DNA of 64,000 nt from Polyrhizophydium stewartii (Eukaryota; Chytridiomycota; Chytridiomycetes; Rhizophydiales), in assembly GCA_027604665.1 (NCBI GenBank), contig JADGIZ010000004.1:1722-65721 (forward strand), read 5' to 3'. How positions within the stretch are numbered: position 1 is the first letter of the stretch; each line of letters opens with the position of its first letter. The notes below the pieces were generated by a model, which searched no databases, was not told where the DNA came from, and saw only the letters and a program-made list of their open reading frames with translations. The translations under genes were made by a program, and so were the position numbers. Below, in pieces: positions 9,766-22,002 of this stretch.

Positions 9766-11429
9766 CCTTATTTATCGTTATTAGCGTTAATTGCTTTCTT
9801 TGTCTTAATTAGACTTATTTGGTAGGTATAGTATCATATTTATTAATTAATTTCTGGTTTACTAGTATAATAAATAATGTTTCAGCTTTAAAAGCTGTAT
9901 TTATTAATAAAATAGGGGATTGGACATTAATATTAGGTATAGCATTAACTATTGCATTATTTTCAGATTTAAGTTTTTCGACCTTATTTTCATTAGGTTA
10001 TTTATTACATGGTGATTGTTTATATCTTTTAACATTATTTTTTTTCATAGCTTGTATATCTAAAAGCTCTCAATTTACTTTTCATACTTGGTTAATTAGT
10101 GCTATGATGGGTCCTACTCCTGTATCTGCTTTATTACACTCAAGTACTATGGTCATTTTAGGTGTATACTTTTTAATAAAATTAAGCCCTTTATTAGAAT
10201 GGGCTTCAGATATTTCCATGCTATGTGTTTTTTTTGGTAGTTTAAGTGCTTTATTAGGTGCTAGTTGTGGTTTAATTGAAAATGATATTAAAAAAATTAT
10301 TGCTTATTCTACAACTTCTCAATAGGGTTATATGATGGTTGCTTGTGGTTTAAGTCAATATAATATAGCTATATTTCATGTCGTCACTCATGCTTTTTTT
10401 AAATCTTTATTATTCTTATCTGCAGGTGCTATTATACATGCTTTAACTGATGGGCAAGATATAAGAAAAATGGGTAGTTTAATATTATTTTTACCACTAA
10501 CTTATCTTGTTTTTATTTTAGGTAGTTTATCTCTTATAGCTTTTCCATTTATGAGTGGGTTTTATTCTAAAGATTTTTAGTAGTCTCTTTTATTAATCCC
10601 TCATAATTTTACACATTCTTTTGCTTTCTTTTTTACTTATTTTGCTGCTATATTTACATCTATATATTCTATACGTTCTTTATTATTAACTTTTCTAGCT
10701 AGACCTCATTTCCCTCGTACTAATTTAGAGTTAGGTATTCATGATTCTAATTTCTTTATGTCTTTTCCACTTTTTATATTATCATTAGGTGCTATATTTA
10801 TTGGTTATTTAACTCAAGATCTCTTTTTAGGTTTTGGTAATGATGTTTTTCATAATTCTATTTTTGTTCATCCTAATAATTTACGTCTTTTAGATGGTTC
10901 TTTATCTTCAAGTAATCCACAACTTTCAATTGTTCTTCTTCTATTATTAGGTCTTTAGCTACTATTAGTCCCTATCTCATAGTCATCCAATTTATCTGGT
11001 GCAAATTCTTATACTTTTAGAGTCCAAAAATTCATTTCAACTTCCACAGCTCCATTAACCTCTTCTCCTTTTCATTTCTTTTCTTATCACTAGTTTATTT
11101 TAAATCATTTTAATATTTAGATTCATTGGATCATGGTTTATTCAGCAATAACATCAATTATTATTTATCGTTATTGGGATCGTGGTTTATTAGAATTATT
11201 TGGTCCATTAGGTATTATGCGTTTTATTCATTTTTTAAGTTTCAAAATTGAGTTATTAAGTTCTGGCTTTATTTTACACTATCTTTTCTTATTTTTATTC
11301 TTCTCGATTTTAAGTTTATTGATTTAGAGTTTAATCTTATTATCTGGATCTTTAAGCGGCTACGCGATGTTTTCAATTAGTTTCGCATTTGCTTTACTTT
11401 TATTTATATTTTTCAATTTCGTATTTTAA
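9766..11429 (+). CDS. nad5: NADH dehydrogenase subunit 5, 5'-truncated, TAG read as Leu
   Basis: Core membrane subunit of respiratory complex I and part of its proton-pumping arm. From 9819 the protein shows [46 protein letters not shown]-[TAG]-[25 protein letters not shown] and [10 protein letters not shown]. These are hallmark segments in the right order, including the His and Lys residues of the channel. TAG occurs at 10323, 10578, 10581, 10956, 10980, 11091, 11118 and 11325 and once more upstream of 9819, in places where leucine fits. The frame closes at TAA 11427-11429, giving about 535 codons. The N-terminal roughly 100 residues are absent. Upstream residues ([12 protein letters not shown], from 9766) sit one frame off, and about 10 expected residues before VGIVSYLL are missing. 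The 5' edge abuts a GC hairpin. Identity is very secure; whether the gene is functional is unclear. Confidence 0.9.
11352..11366 (+). repeat. Mini hairpin AGCGGCTACGCGAT inside nad5
   Basis: This short GC hairpin recurs in non-coding DNA at about 5052, and variants occur at about 5768, 6692, 12500, 16100 and 39207. Here it lies in frame near the 3' end of nad5 and would be translated as SGYAM after the otherwise hydrophobic C-terminus, lengthening the protein without breaking it. Confidence 0.6.
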
Positions 11430-14400
11430 TCCTATTAATTTCATTTTGTCTACCTCATACGATCGCGAAGCCGCTTACAATTGATGCAATTAATCGAAGT
11501 GGTTAAATAGTAAATAGAAACGAAGTGCAATTAGACTCGGGACAAGAGCAGAGGCTAATAAACGAAATGGTATCCTCCTTAGTTTTTATAAATTCATCGA
11601 TATACTAGATCGATTTACACACCATTGAAACAATATAAGACCCACTGATAGCATATTTTATTATTTGGGATTCGAAGCCATTTAAAGCTCCTTTAGTTAT
11701 GGATCCTTATGTATACGAGGTAATCGAGCTGTGTAACCTAATCAAATTCATCCAATTGTCACGATCTAATAATCACGAAGTATCCTAGAATTTTCTAGAC
11801 TAAAAGGAGCAACCAGTCAAAAACAACGTATGGTTTATGATTGCAAAATATCGAATTGCTTTAAATGGTACAAGTTTTTGCGACAGGTTCTATAATTGGG
11901 CTAAATTAGGGTTAAATGTATATCAGCTGATAATACCGCGGTACCTTGTAATAATCGCTAACATATAAACTATAATCGAACCAGAGGTTACTCCTGAGAT
12001 CAAAAGCAGGAGCATGGTGATTGCTTAACCGTAGACCAAACAATAACAAGAGATTAAACTAACTAGAAGTCCAAAATATTAATTAAAGCAATAAATTATT
12101 GGTAATAATAAGCAGTAGTACCTTTAATATTCTCATTGGTCAATTTCTGGTTAAACTATTAGTATTGGTGCTATAATAGATCTTATAAGTACATGAACAA
12201 TTAACAATCTTAAGATTGTCTATTAAGAGATGTCAATTCAGGTAATTAGCGCAAACCAGGTTATCCTGTGGATAAGAGGGTAAGCCAGCTAAACCAAGTA
12301 GTAATAAAAGGATTGATCTAGCTTACTGTATAGTTCAAGCGCCACTAAGACTCATTCTTGATTATTAAGTTGATTTGTCTACACTCCGTTGCCAACTAAG
12401 CATCTGTAATATCTGTGGAACCAGATCTGCAAAATGACTAGTCATTATATTGTTTCATTCTTAGAAGATATATGCAGTGTCTCAATTCAGATAATGGGGC
12501 GGCTACGCAATAATAAAAGGAATCAAAGATGTAATTCATCTAACGCAAGTATTACAAGTTCTGGTCTGACTCTTTATTTAAAACGGATACAGCACTAATT
12601 ACGTGATCAAACAATCTTAAGCAATTCTTCTTTTTAATTGATAAGTGTTTAGAAATGAGGTAAGTGGTATACTAGATACTGTGCAACTAAAGAGACCTTT
12701 CAATTGATCACCTTTTTCAATGGCCTATGTTCCCTCACTTATCTACATGAGTTAGGATCTTATGTGGCAATCTATGATTGCTGAGTTTCTAATAGACTTC
12801 CGAATTATAAAGCATCTAAAAGATTCGTACTAATACTCTGAATCAACTAGTGCTCCAGCTAGAACTTAGAACAAATGTTCATTTGTTTTAATCATATGTG
12901 GCATGAATAAATACTCTTACATCTATTAATAGGAGGATTAATTGATTCTGTTGTAGTTGGCGCCTCTCTAATCGGTTAAAATTGATTGTCTCTGGGATAC
13001 CCCCTTTATTAGGACTTCAGCTTTTACAGAAAAATGGTTAATCATTATACTACCTAATAATAAAGCGATCAGAGCCTTTAGCTCGCCTCACTTAAAACAT
13101 TTGAGCAATTTTGAAAATCCTATCAACTAATTTACACAAATCAGGGTGCTCAAGGCACCCGCTCCTTTGAGGAGCGTAGATTTGTTGAGTCTCCTAAAAG
13201 TACAAATAATTGAGACCACTAAATTCTAGCCTATATGGTAAGACCCATTTATCTCTAAACTTAACCTATTTGAGTGGTTTCATCTTAAATATGTATTATA
13301 AATTGAATACCTGTTAACTAACGAAGTTTATCCATGTAATCACATAACAACTTTTAGTTGTGAAATAACTTGTCAATTTTTCATAATAGACTAATACTGA
13401 TTTTATAAAAGTTTCCCTTATGATTATTAGGGGTGATATAGGCGTAGCTAAGATATATGTTCTATAAAGAATGCAATATCATAAGTGTAGTTAATGATTA
13501 ATAAGGACATTTTATGATAATCATGAAACAGTTAGTTAATCTATACCTACCAAGATTAGAAGCTTAGAGTATTAAAATATTTATGATCTACAATAAGGTA
13601 AACAGTTCTTTTAACTTCTGATCGATCAGAATTTGAGGTTTATTCCTTAACTAAGTTGATCTCTAGAATGAGGAGCTAAAAATAAACGATTATTAACTAT
13701 AAAAAATGCATGAGCGACGGATGCCGCTCCAAGAAATATAAAAATTGTCTGTTGCACCTTTTATTTAAATTATCATCACGAAGTATACCAAGATGAACTA
13801 TTATCAAAGTATAGCAACATACACAATCTAATAGCAAATTTGCTCTGATATTTAGGTTATTGGTGGATTGGCTTTACCTGATCAACGTAGTTGATTAGGT
13901 CTGAACATAGATATACTTCATAATATCCTTTGGTTGTCCCCTTAGCTAACCACATATTTCATTTGAGTAATGCTTTCTCCGCTACTACTGCTATTTAACA
14001 ATCTCTGAGGTATGTATTTAGAACTATAGATAGTTGCTAATAAGCTCAACTCGCAGTATTAAATTCTATGATTACCTACAATTAATAGACTAATTGAAAA
14101 CTTTTCTAATCAATCTTTTTATTTTCCTTGTTTTCTTTTATTTCTATTTATTCCCTTATTCTTCAGCTATTCTATAGTTTTATATCTTCCTCTATTCCTA
14201 TTGGACGGTGAGTAAGTTCGGCTCGGACTGGGAGCGTGGCGGAAGGACGTGAGAACGCGCGAGGCGGACCCTAACCGCCTCATCTACATGGGGTACCATC
14301 ACCTCAGAATATTTTATAAAGTCATCGTAGATTATGGTAATAAATAGTTAGGATAAATAGCTAAGGATCGCTCAGCCGCTTCAAACTGAAGGATGAAAGC

Positions 14401-16670
14401 AGTTTTTGAATACATCTCTATAGTGTCAAGCATAAGCGGCCATAGATAAATTGCCTCTTGATAAGCCCATCAAGACCGGCTATCTTTAGATCTCTAGGAG
14501 CCCCAATCCTACGGATTGGCTGATTCAAAGTAGTTTCTGGTACTCTCTTCAATTGTAAATACATATAAACTCCTATATTTTTACCTTATTCTGACTACTA
14601 GAATTAGAGGACTTATTATTAAGGCAGAGAGATCTTCAACTAATCTCTTTTAGATGTATTATATCAATTGAACCATTTAGGGGCCATTTATTATATAAGT
14701 TCGTAGAGGTAGCCTACCTAAGGTAAGCGACCGGTCCGTCAGTGGCCGAACCTAAGATCCTAAAAAGATGAATCCCGAGGGACCCCTGGACCCGAGGTCC
14801 ATGAGGATAAAATATCAGTATTATTAATGTAATCTTGATTATTACGAGGGCCAAGGAGAGAATCCATCTTCGAAACCATTGGGAATGAACCAATTTAATG
14901 GAAGCTATCTCTAATTTTATTTTGAGTAAATAACAATAACTCGATCATATAAGTAATAATAAGACAACGGGAGAATCCACTAGGAATATATAGATCCATG
15001 CAAAGCATGAAGAGTTAAATTGATTAGAGAATAGCCACAGCGGAGCTGTGAAGTGAAGGATAACCCCCCAGTAAGCTATCTTATTTATTGATAGTCTTTA
15101 ACAAGATAATGAAAGACAGATTAGATATTAAATAGGGAGAAATTGTATTAGGATATAACAAAGAAGATTATGTGTAGTTAAATATTAACCATCTAGTTAT
15201 CTATAATTTCTCATCTAATATTAGCTTATTCAATTCGCTGCGATGCAATTTTGTTATATAACAGTATACCTTCATTTATCTAATAGATGTATCTAAAATC
15301 TTGTTTTGAAATTTTAGTCCTCTATGTATTACTCTATATGCTATCTTATATTCATGAGTTTATTAACATATTTGGAGCATTAGGGGTGCATAACACTAAA
15401 ATTTATTAATGCTTACTTTACAATGCTTCGCATTCTTACTTACTTTATTACTTGAGGTCTTTTATAACTCTTTATTTATCCTTGCCTTTTATCTACCCTC
15501 TGTTTATTGTAGTCACCTTTATAAGTATTTATTAAGTTGTTTTAGAACTCTATCTTATTCCCTTATTGGTTACCACTCATAGATAGCTAATCAACAACTA
15601 ATAGTTAGTTAATACTCAAACGTTACTTATTCTTCGATGCTCACGCAATCATATATGGACCGCAAGACATTGATTGCTATAGCAATCCTAATGCATTTTA
15701 TCTTTGGTCTATTAATTGTTGCCCTCTGATATTAAAAGGGGTTATTTACAGGCCATATTAGTTTAATCTATGTATTATCTGGGCTTCGTAATACTTATTT
15801 ACAAATTGATCTTCAATTATATTCCGTAAACATAGAAGCTAATGTGTATCATTCACTAGGGGCTAGAGGGTCTAATTTGCGATCAAGTTATAATAGCTAT
15901 AGCTAATGACTTCTATTTAGGAAGCCTAAACAAATATTTATCAAAGCTTATGGAAGTCTATAACAGTAAATCCCAATAAAACAAGCGGTCAAATTGGTAA
16001 CCTATTCGTAAGGCGTGTATATATCATTCAATTAAGCTCATATCTACTCTAAAACAGTTTATGAGCCGGCCTCGATAATATAATATATAATATATATAAA
16101 GCGGCTTAGCAATAAACGTTTTATATAACACAAAAACAAGAAGCTAGTAGGTTTACTGTCGTGGATAAATTGGTAAAGCCAAGTCGCTCTTAATGGATTT
16201 TAAATAGATCCGTAAATACCCTATTAAAAACAGAACAGAACAGAAAACAGACAGGATATACCATTGAAGTAATCGATAGAATAGGATTTTATCTAATATA
16301 GCTCTAGCTAATCTATGATAAATACAAGCATAAAGGATACAGCAATTGAGATCATATTATTTATAGTAAATGGCTAAGAATATAGGCCCTGTCTGCCACA
16401 GGGAAAAGAGTAATAAGAATATATATAAGCGATAACGGTATCCTTATCTTAATATATATTATAAATAAGCCAAATTAAATTATATTCTTGTGTTATACAT
16501 ATCATAAATTAGTTGACTCTATGAATCTAAGTTCAATTAATAAGACCGGTTAGCTTACTTCGATAAATGTATAACTTATCCGAACGAACCGCTAATTCTA
16601 CATATGGATTTTAACTTATCTAGGATATTAAATCTCTGAACAATCTGCATATAGAGCAAGCTTTGGGGGG
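11430..16670. other. Long intergenic stretch
   Basis: I see no gene family on either strand. GC hairpins are sparse compared with 1-10 kb. An RNA-like GC-rich segment lies at about 14205-14310 and another, with CCCGAGGGACC-type palindromes, at 14710-14820. AT-rich sequence dominates from 15 kb. Divergent rRNA pieces could be hidden here, but I found none of the universal rRNA strings. Confidence 0.4.
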
Positions 16671-17142
16671 TTATCTATAGCTTAGGGGTTGTTGCTTATC
16701 AATCAATGAAGCTCGAAGCATATAATCAATTTTGAGGCATGGCTAATCAAAATGCCAATAATATATAGCAAAATCTATACCCTAGGCGTGTGTTGTTGTT
16801 ATTGAATCATTTTTTATTCTCTACATAGCTATTGTAAGCATTATTACACCTACCTATACATGCTAAAAATGTAAACCAGTCTACATATAAAATGTAGTAC
16901 CAAAAGCATTATCTGCTATTGTAAAACCACTGGTAATATATTCTGTATATTGTATAAATAAGAAAACCTAACCCTATAAAACGGATAATAGGAAACCTAA
17001 AATAGCATAAGCTTTATCACCAGAACGTAAAGCTTCATGACCTTCTGTTAAAATTCTATAAAATAGTGGTACCTAATAAAGGCTATCCCCAAGGATCTAT
17101 TGCTGCAATTCCTAATGGCTATATTGATAAGATAAACGAAGC
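16671..17142 (-). CDS. cox3: Cytochrome c oxidase subunit 3, 3' exon, C-terminus lost
   Basis: Minus-strand reading gives PLGIAAIDPWG, [TAG]-PLLGT, TEGHEALRSGDKAYAILG, then FIQYTEY, FTIADNAFGTTFYM-[TAG]-TGLHF-[TAG]-HV-[TAG]-VGVIMLTIAM and finally IYYWHF. This is the cox3 core in order, and at least seven in-frame TAG codons fall at Leu positions. Cox3 is a membrane subunit of complex IV. Two defects are visible. Near 17058 about 11 bases are missing where ILLSSGA is expected, which shifts the frame. After WHF the conserved VDVVWxFLY ending is absent; an unrelated tail of about 25 residues runs to TAA 16671-16673. The tail may be an undetected intron boundary or a truncation. The 5' exon is at 19656-19927. 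Confidence 0.85.
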
Positions 17143-17225
17143 TAAGATTCATTAAGGGCTTCCCGAGTTGCGAATAGTAGATGGTAATATTATTAAACTT
17201 AAGCAATAGTATAGTCTAAGCCCCT

Positions 17226-17489
17226 TTACCTTATAATGGCGGTGCATACGAAAATTACTATAATTATTACGACAAGTAAGCCAATACAAACAAGGCTAGC
17301 ATAAGCAATACAAGCCTTTTGGCTATGACTAAGCAATAACTCTAATTCGCATAACACAAAAATAGGCAAAAGCCAATACTATAGCTACGAGAAAATTATG
17401 TATTTCACATAGAGACCACCTAAGCTATGGAACTGCCTTATCCTCGATAATTTAGTTATGGGTTTGATTAGGTAGCAGGATGACGTCAT
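17226..17489 (-). CDS. Small hydrophobic ORF of unknown function in the cox3 intron
   Basis: With TAG as Leu, an 87-codon frame runs from ATG 17489 to TAA 17226-17228. The first about 30 residues are polar. The rest is strongly hydrophobic, with IIFSLLLYWLLPIFVL followed, after a short polar hinge, by SLVCIGLLVVIIIVIFV, suggesting two membrane helices. I recognise no family; it is not atp8, nad4L or nad6 by motif. It may be chance coding within an intron, since AT-rich DNA easily gives such residues. Confidence 0.25.
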
Positions 17490-18535
17490 GCCAAGGCTTA
17501 TCTTTTCAATTTTTATCTAATAATCTGGCCTTAATTGTTAAAGCGCTCAATAATAAATAGAATTGCTAAAGTAAGAAAGCCTATAATAAATAGTATTCTA
17601 ATAAGGATAAGAAGCCGTGTCGAATGGTTCTTCCAAACCATAATAGATAAGCAGGTTATCCGCTAACATATTATACATTCTACCCCTTATTGTCAACCCC
17701 ATAACCTTTAGGCCTACTAAGCATAAGCGGAATTTTAAGAATAATTATTTATTATTATCGGTTATATCTAAATTATAGACTTTAGCATAGGATAAATAAG
17801 CAAATATCTAAGAATAGCCTAATCCATATATGTGGAAAGTCGTTGAGGAGAATACAGTATAAGAAGTAAGACCTATCATACGCGATTAGACCGATAACCT
17901 GCTGATCCAAAGTTCCAGCATTTGATCATTTAATTTTATAGGCCCCCAAGAATTTCTTTTTATATGGCTTAAAATTTATTTTATTAAGATCCCTTAATGT
18001 CGACCTATGTGCATATCGGCTAAATATAATGAAGCCTTCCAATTTAAAATGTGGGCATGTCTATATATGTTAAAAAGTCTTATAATCACCACTCTCTACT
18101 CTTAAATAATTTGACGGCATGCTACAATACATAAAATCTTTTTTAGCTAAGCTCCCCGCTATTTATTAAGCCTATATAAGCTTTAGCACAAATTAATTTT
18201 TAATAATGAACACGTTTAATTATAAATTGACGGCTGTTAGAAGTAGTAACAAAAATATAATGATTGACGAGCATATGCGGCACCAGTACTTTCATAAATT
18301 GACACGTCGCAGTAAGATTAGTAAATTTATTCAAGACTTCCGATGGATTAGTCACAATAATAGTATAGAACGAGCTTCACCCGCTTTAGCACTTCCTATT
18401 GCCGCTAATTCAGCTGATGGCTAATTACGTCAATTTTTATTATATAAATGCGCCGCCCATTATTTTAATTTAACTACTATTTAGCTTTAACAACTTCAGA
18501 AACTAAAGGTGATATAGTCGATTTATTTAACAGCC

Positions 18536-19245
18536 TTAGTAATAAATACTAGCTAGAACAGTACCAGTATCCAAATATTTAGAAATAAGACCGATAGTAA
18601 CACCTAACGATTTTGATAGTTGTTTAAGACTTGGAAATTCAGCAACTAATTCGTTATTAGTGGTATATAAAGCAACAGGTGTAGCCACTTGATTTGTATT
18701 GTATAATGGTAAAGCAGGATAGAATTCTGGTGTATTATATAGTAAATATTGTGCTTTAAATAAACTTATACTGTTTATAAAACGACTAAATTTGCTAGCA
18801 TCGTGACCTAACCAGTTAGCGGCATCGAATAATGAATTAGCTTTATACTATAATTCACCAGCCTTATTCTAAATATATATCTAGCTATAGCTATTAGGAT
18901 CCTATGTAAAATAATTAGGATTATTCTTGATATTGTATCATGATTCATAATGTTGTAGCTTTAGCTATCTATATTTAATAAATCAGTTTAAGAAATAGCG
19001 TCAAAAGTTTCCAATATATAAAATGAATCATAAAATGATTAGAACCTCGGGCTATAATACTGGTGTTAATCAGAGAAACTAAATTATTTGTATTACGAAA
19101 ATGTTGACTTAATCTAGTCGCTAGATCCATTGATTGGCCAATATAATATTTTCCTTAATCATCCTAAATTAAATAATATCAGTTACGCCTATTATTAAAG
19201 CAAATGCTTCTAAATTACTAGGAACCGAAACTGGTGGAGAATAGC
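18536..19245 (-). pseudogene. GIY-YIG homing endonuclease in cox3 intron, frame-broken
   Basis: The minus strand reads YLILDD-x-GKYYIGQSMDLATRL (the GIY..YIG catalytic core with its Arg), then NHFMIHFIL, LETFDAIS, TDLLNID and YESWYNIKNNPNY, and a C-terminal NUMOD/IENR1-like repeat: FDAANWLGHDASKF, then VALYTTNNELVAEFPSLKQL and SLGVTIGLISKYLDTG. That is the family's normal domain order (nuclease, linker, DNA-binding repeat). It ends at TAA 18536-18538. Three one-base frameshifts (about 19170, 19015 and 18963) are each repaired by adding one T beside a TA. TAA codons also occur near 19157 and 18993. It would normally cut cox3 alleles lacking the intron. As DNA it is broken. Confidence 0.75.
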
Positions 19246-19655
19246 TATATATATATTACCCTTAAATTGGTAAAACCATTACAATTTGACGATTAGAGTT
19301 AGCTGTTGTGAATGACACGATCAGACATGATAATATTAAATGCTACCTAAAGCTATATACAACTAGCATACTATACTTATTCAAGTTCGATATTAAATAA
19401 ATTTGTAAGATTGAGGCCTAGTAGCTCCGATTTGGACTGCTGGACTTAATGATGAAGAAAAAAAGGCCCAAAAAACCTATAAAAAATTTGGCAAGCACAG
19501 ATCCGCTGTATAATAGGCAAAATAAGTAGACTATATTATAAAAATAGTCGTTGAGGAGTACCAATACATAATCCTGCTTATTTTTTATATTATTAATAAG
19601 CATATATTTTCTTTAATACCATATATATCTTAATAATAGCGAGGACAAGAGATTA

Positions 19656-19927
19656 TCCAAAGAATAACATAATTTCAGAGACAACAAATAATAAGAATCC
19701 TCTTTGTACATAATTTGTATGTAAACCTCCTTTACCTTCTATGATTAGATCTCTAAACCATTGAATTGCGATTAAAAACATCTAAACAAATGCTGATAAT
19801 TCTGTTGATAACCAGTAATCCAACTAACTATAGTTACAGCTACACCTAAAATAGATAAAGATATCTATAAAGGCCATGGAGAAACATCTACTAAATGATA
19901 TGGATTCACATAATTAGATTTTTTCAT
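19656..19927 (-). CDS. cox3: Cytochrome c oxidase subunit 3, 5' exon
   Basis: ATG at 19927 opens MKKSNYVNPYHLVDVSPWPL-[TAG]-ISLSILGVAVTIVSWITG, the cox3 N-terminus (HPYHLVDPSPWP) and first membrane helix. It continues as LSTELSAFVLMFLIAI, QWFRDLI, GLHTNYVQRGFLLFVVSEIM and LFFG. The exon ends about 19656, where the intron begins. One frameshift lies at 19808-19813: ACT GGT TAT should read ACT GGT TTA, so one T is missing. Everything else is in frame and well conserved, which makes old decay unlikely. The 3' exon follows at 17142-16671. Confidence 0.85.
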
Positions 19928-21831
19928 AATTAATAATAAAAGGATAGTTCCGGTTAATATAATCGGGAGCTAAATCCTAAATCTGCCTGAATCTTCTAGT
20001 TAGACCAAGGGATAAGAGTTTGATAAGGGTCTTAGCTTCCACTTGATCTTTATAAACATCGATAGTTCTAAATTCGCCGTAATTATTCTATTATATTTAA
20101 GGCTTGTTTACCTTTTACCCCCATCCAATGTGGACTTATTTATGACCATTTACTTAAATCTGGCTGCTAAGCGTATTTCCATCTACGCTAAATACGAATG
20201 TTAAGCCCCAAACTATGCTAAATGATTTAACATATTTGGCTATCTTATCATTACTTATGCTATTACAATTTGATGTGACGCGGTAGAATAAGATGTGACG
20301 CGGCTACTAAAATCATCGCAGCGTCACCGATATAAATAAATGTAAGTAAGATTAAGGCTAAAACATCGATTCGCTATTATGTTTAGAGTCGAAGTATAAG
20401 CCTTATCACAGAGCTATTTTAATAGATTAGTCGGATAAAATTGAGAACTATATTAAATTAGCCATTAAAAATATATCATGATGTAAGCACAGCCTTATCA
20501 TCCATTTACAAGTATTTGAATAGCGTCAATGACTATAGAGATAAATTCATGAGAGATAAGTCGCAAGATGCAAAGAAGGTTAGGCCTATAGCTTCTATCT
20601 AGCAAAACGGCATAGCAATATGATAAGAATAATAAATAGACCTCGCGACCATTTAGTGGGGGTGGAGCGGCTCGTGATCCAAGCAAGATATTTGCCCCCC
20701 CGATCCGGAATAATATAGGCTTCTTAAATAATAAAATTATATATTGCTGACCTTTAGTGATAGCTAATGATAAATCCCTTTTCAATATAATCTTATATAT
20801 ATTAACTTTAGTTAATATATAGTGAATTTATAGATATAAGCATTGACGTTTTAATATCTATAATATGATAATACCCTTGTGGCATAATCTATAATAAGTG
20901 ATGTGCTTACTTATCAATAATCTTAGTCGTATTTATCTTTAGTTAGCATAAACATGTCAAGTTATCCGAGAACCCGATATACCAGCGGTGTATTATTCGA
21001 TTTAGCTATAGCTAACGATTAATATAAAATAACTGTAACTATACAAGATCATAATATTGCTTTACTCAAGATATTATAAAATTAGCAAAGCGAAAAAAGG
21101 TAACCTTAATTATTGCTTAAGCCGGCTATATAAATAGCAGCCATTTGAATGCTAACAAGCTTTGTCTACGTCTACGTGCTTAAGCTATATGTTAAATAAG
21201 CATAAACTATGATAGATCAGCTATTCAAGCAATGCTAAATAGAATAAACAAGCATAAGCTGAGACCGGGCAAGGGGTGCTATTAACATAGCTAAAATCTC
21301 TCCCGATAAGCCTGTTATAACATCTGCTGATAATATTGTCTAGGGAAATAGCAATATAAACAATAGATAAATAGTAAACCTCTTGGCTCCTCGATACAGG
21401 CTACTGACAATGTGGATAATGATGAATAAAAAATAATGGATGTGACGTAGCAAATAGGTAGCCTTATAAATCGGGATTAGGAAATCTAAAATATGTATGA
21501 TGACGTTTATTTATTTGGTTATACCATACGCCTATTCGGGAAGCCGATAACTATCTCTAATAGCTTTGAATTAATTTTCATTAGTTGACGAGATTTGATA
21601 TTTACCGAGAAGGTTTAGATCTGTTTTTCATAGGGGTAATTATCGGCGGTTATAGCTAAGTGGTGGCTAAAATATTATCTACATTGATTAACTATAAACT
21701 GGCGCGCTAATCAATAATAAGGCTAATCGGGAAAGCTACTAACAACAATCCGGAATGCTTGGCTTATCTAATAGTAACCATATGATATTAGCGTAACTAA
21801 ACTATTTATATCGAATTAGTATTAGTTATTC
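19928..21831. other. Spacer between cox1 and cox3 (minus strand)
   Basis: I recognise no protein family on either strand. One GC-rich hairpin-like patch lies at about 20640-20700 (GCGACC, GGGGGTGGAGCGGC). The frame 20498-20785 runs across that patch and has no motif. Confidence 0.4.
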
Positions 21832-22002
21832 TTAATCGAGATTAGAATTATAGAAGGTAGCTCTTACTTGTGATTTCGTAGCAAGTGCTGTAAAGGCTAG
21901 AATATATAAGAATATTAATACAGATATAACGGTTAATATTGAACCTGCTGACATAATATTATTCCAATCAGCATAACCGTCTGGATAAGCTGGAATACGA
22001 CG
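21832..22002 (-). CDS. cox1: Cytochrome c oxidase subunit 1, last exon
   Basis: It reads RRIPAYPDGYADWNNIMS, then AGSILTVISVLIFLYIL and AFTALATKS, matching the universal cox1 ending (PRRIPDYPDAYxxWN, helix XII). The frame closes with TAA 21832-21834 after NLD, so TAA is a stop in this genome. The 5' splice edge is uncertain; the frame remains open upstream as EYLAYL. The preceding exon ends HFLGLA at about 23385, and the intron between them carries a GIY-YIG gene. Confidence 0.88.
   Translation of the reverse strand, partial: RRIPAYPDGYADWNNIMSAGSILTVISVLIFLYILAFTALATKSQVRATFYNSNLD

Larger units (their letters stand above)
17143..19655 (-). other. cox3 group I-type intron region with GIY-YIG gene
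   Basis: It lies between the codons for SEIMLFFG (5' exon) and the 3' exon starting near ASFILSI. Its contents are a GIY-YIG gene (18536-19245) and a hydrophobic ORF (17226-17489). Residues expected between the two exons (FFWAFFHSS..) are largely missing or too divergent to place, so the 3' splice site is only approximate. Confidence 0.6.

Noticed and set aside
18206..18424. Plus-strand frame of 72 codons
   Set aside because: Protein-like composition, but no family recognised, and it lies inside the minus-strand cox3 intron beside the GIY-YIG gene.
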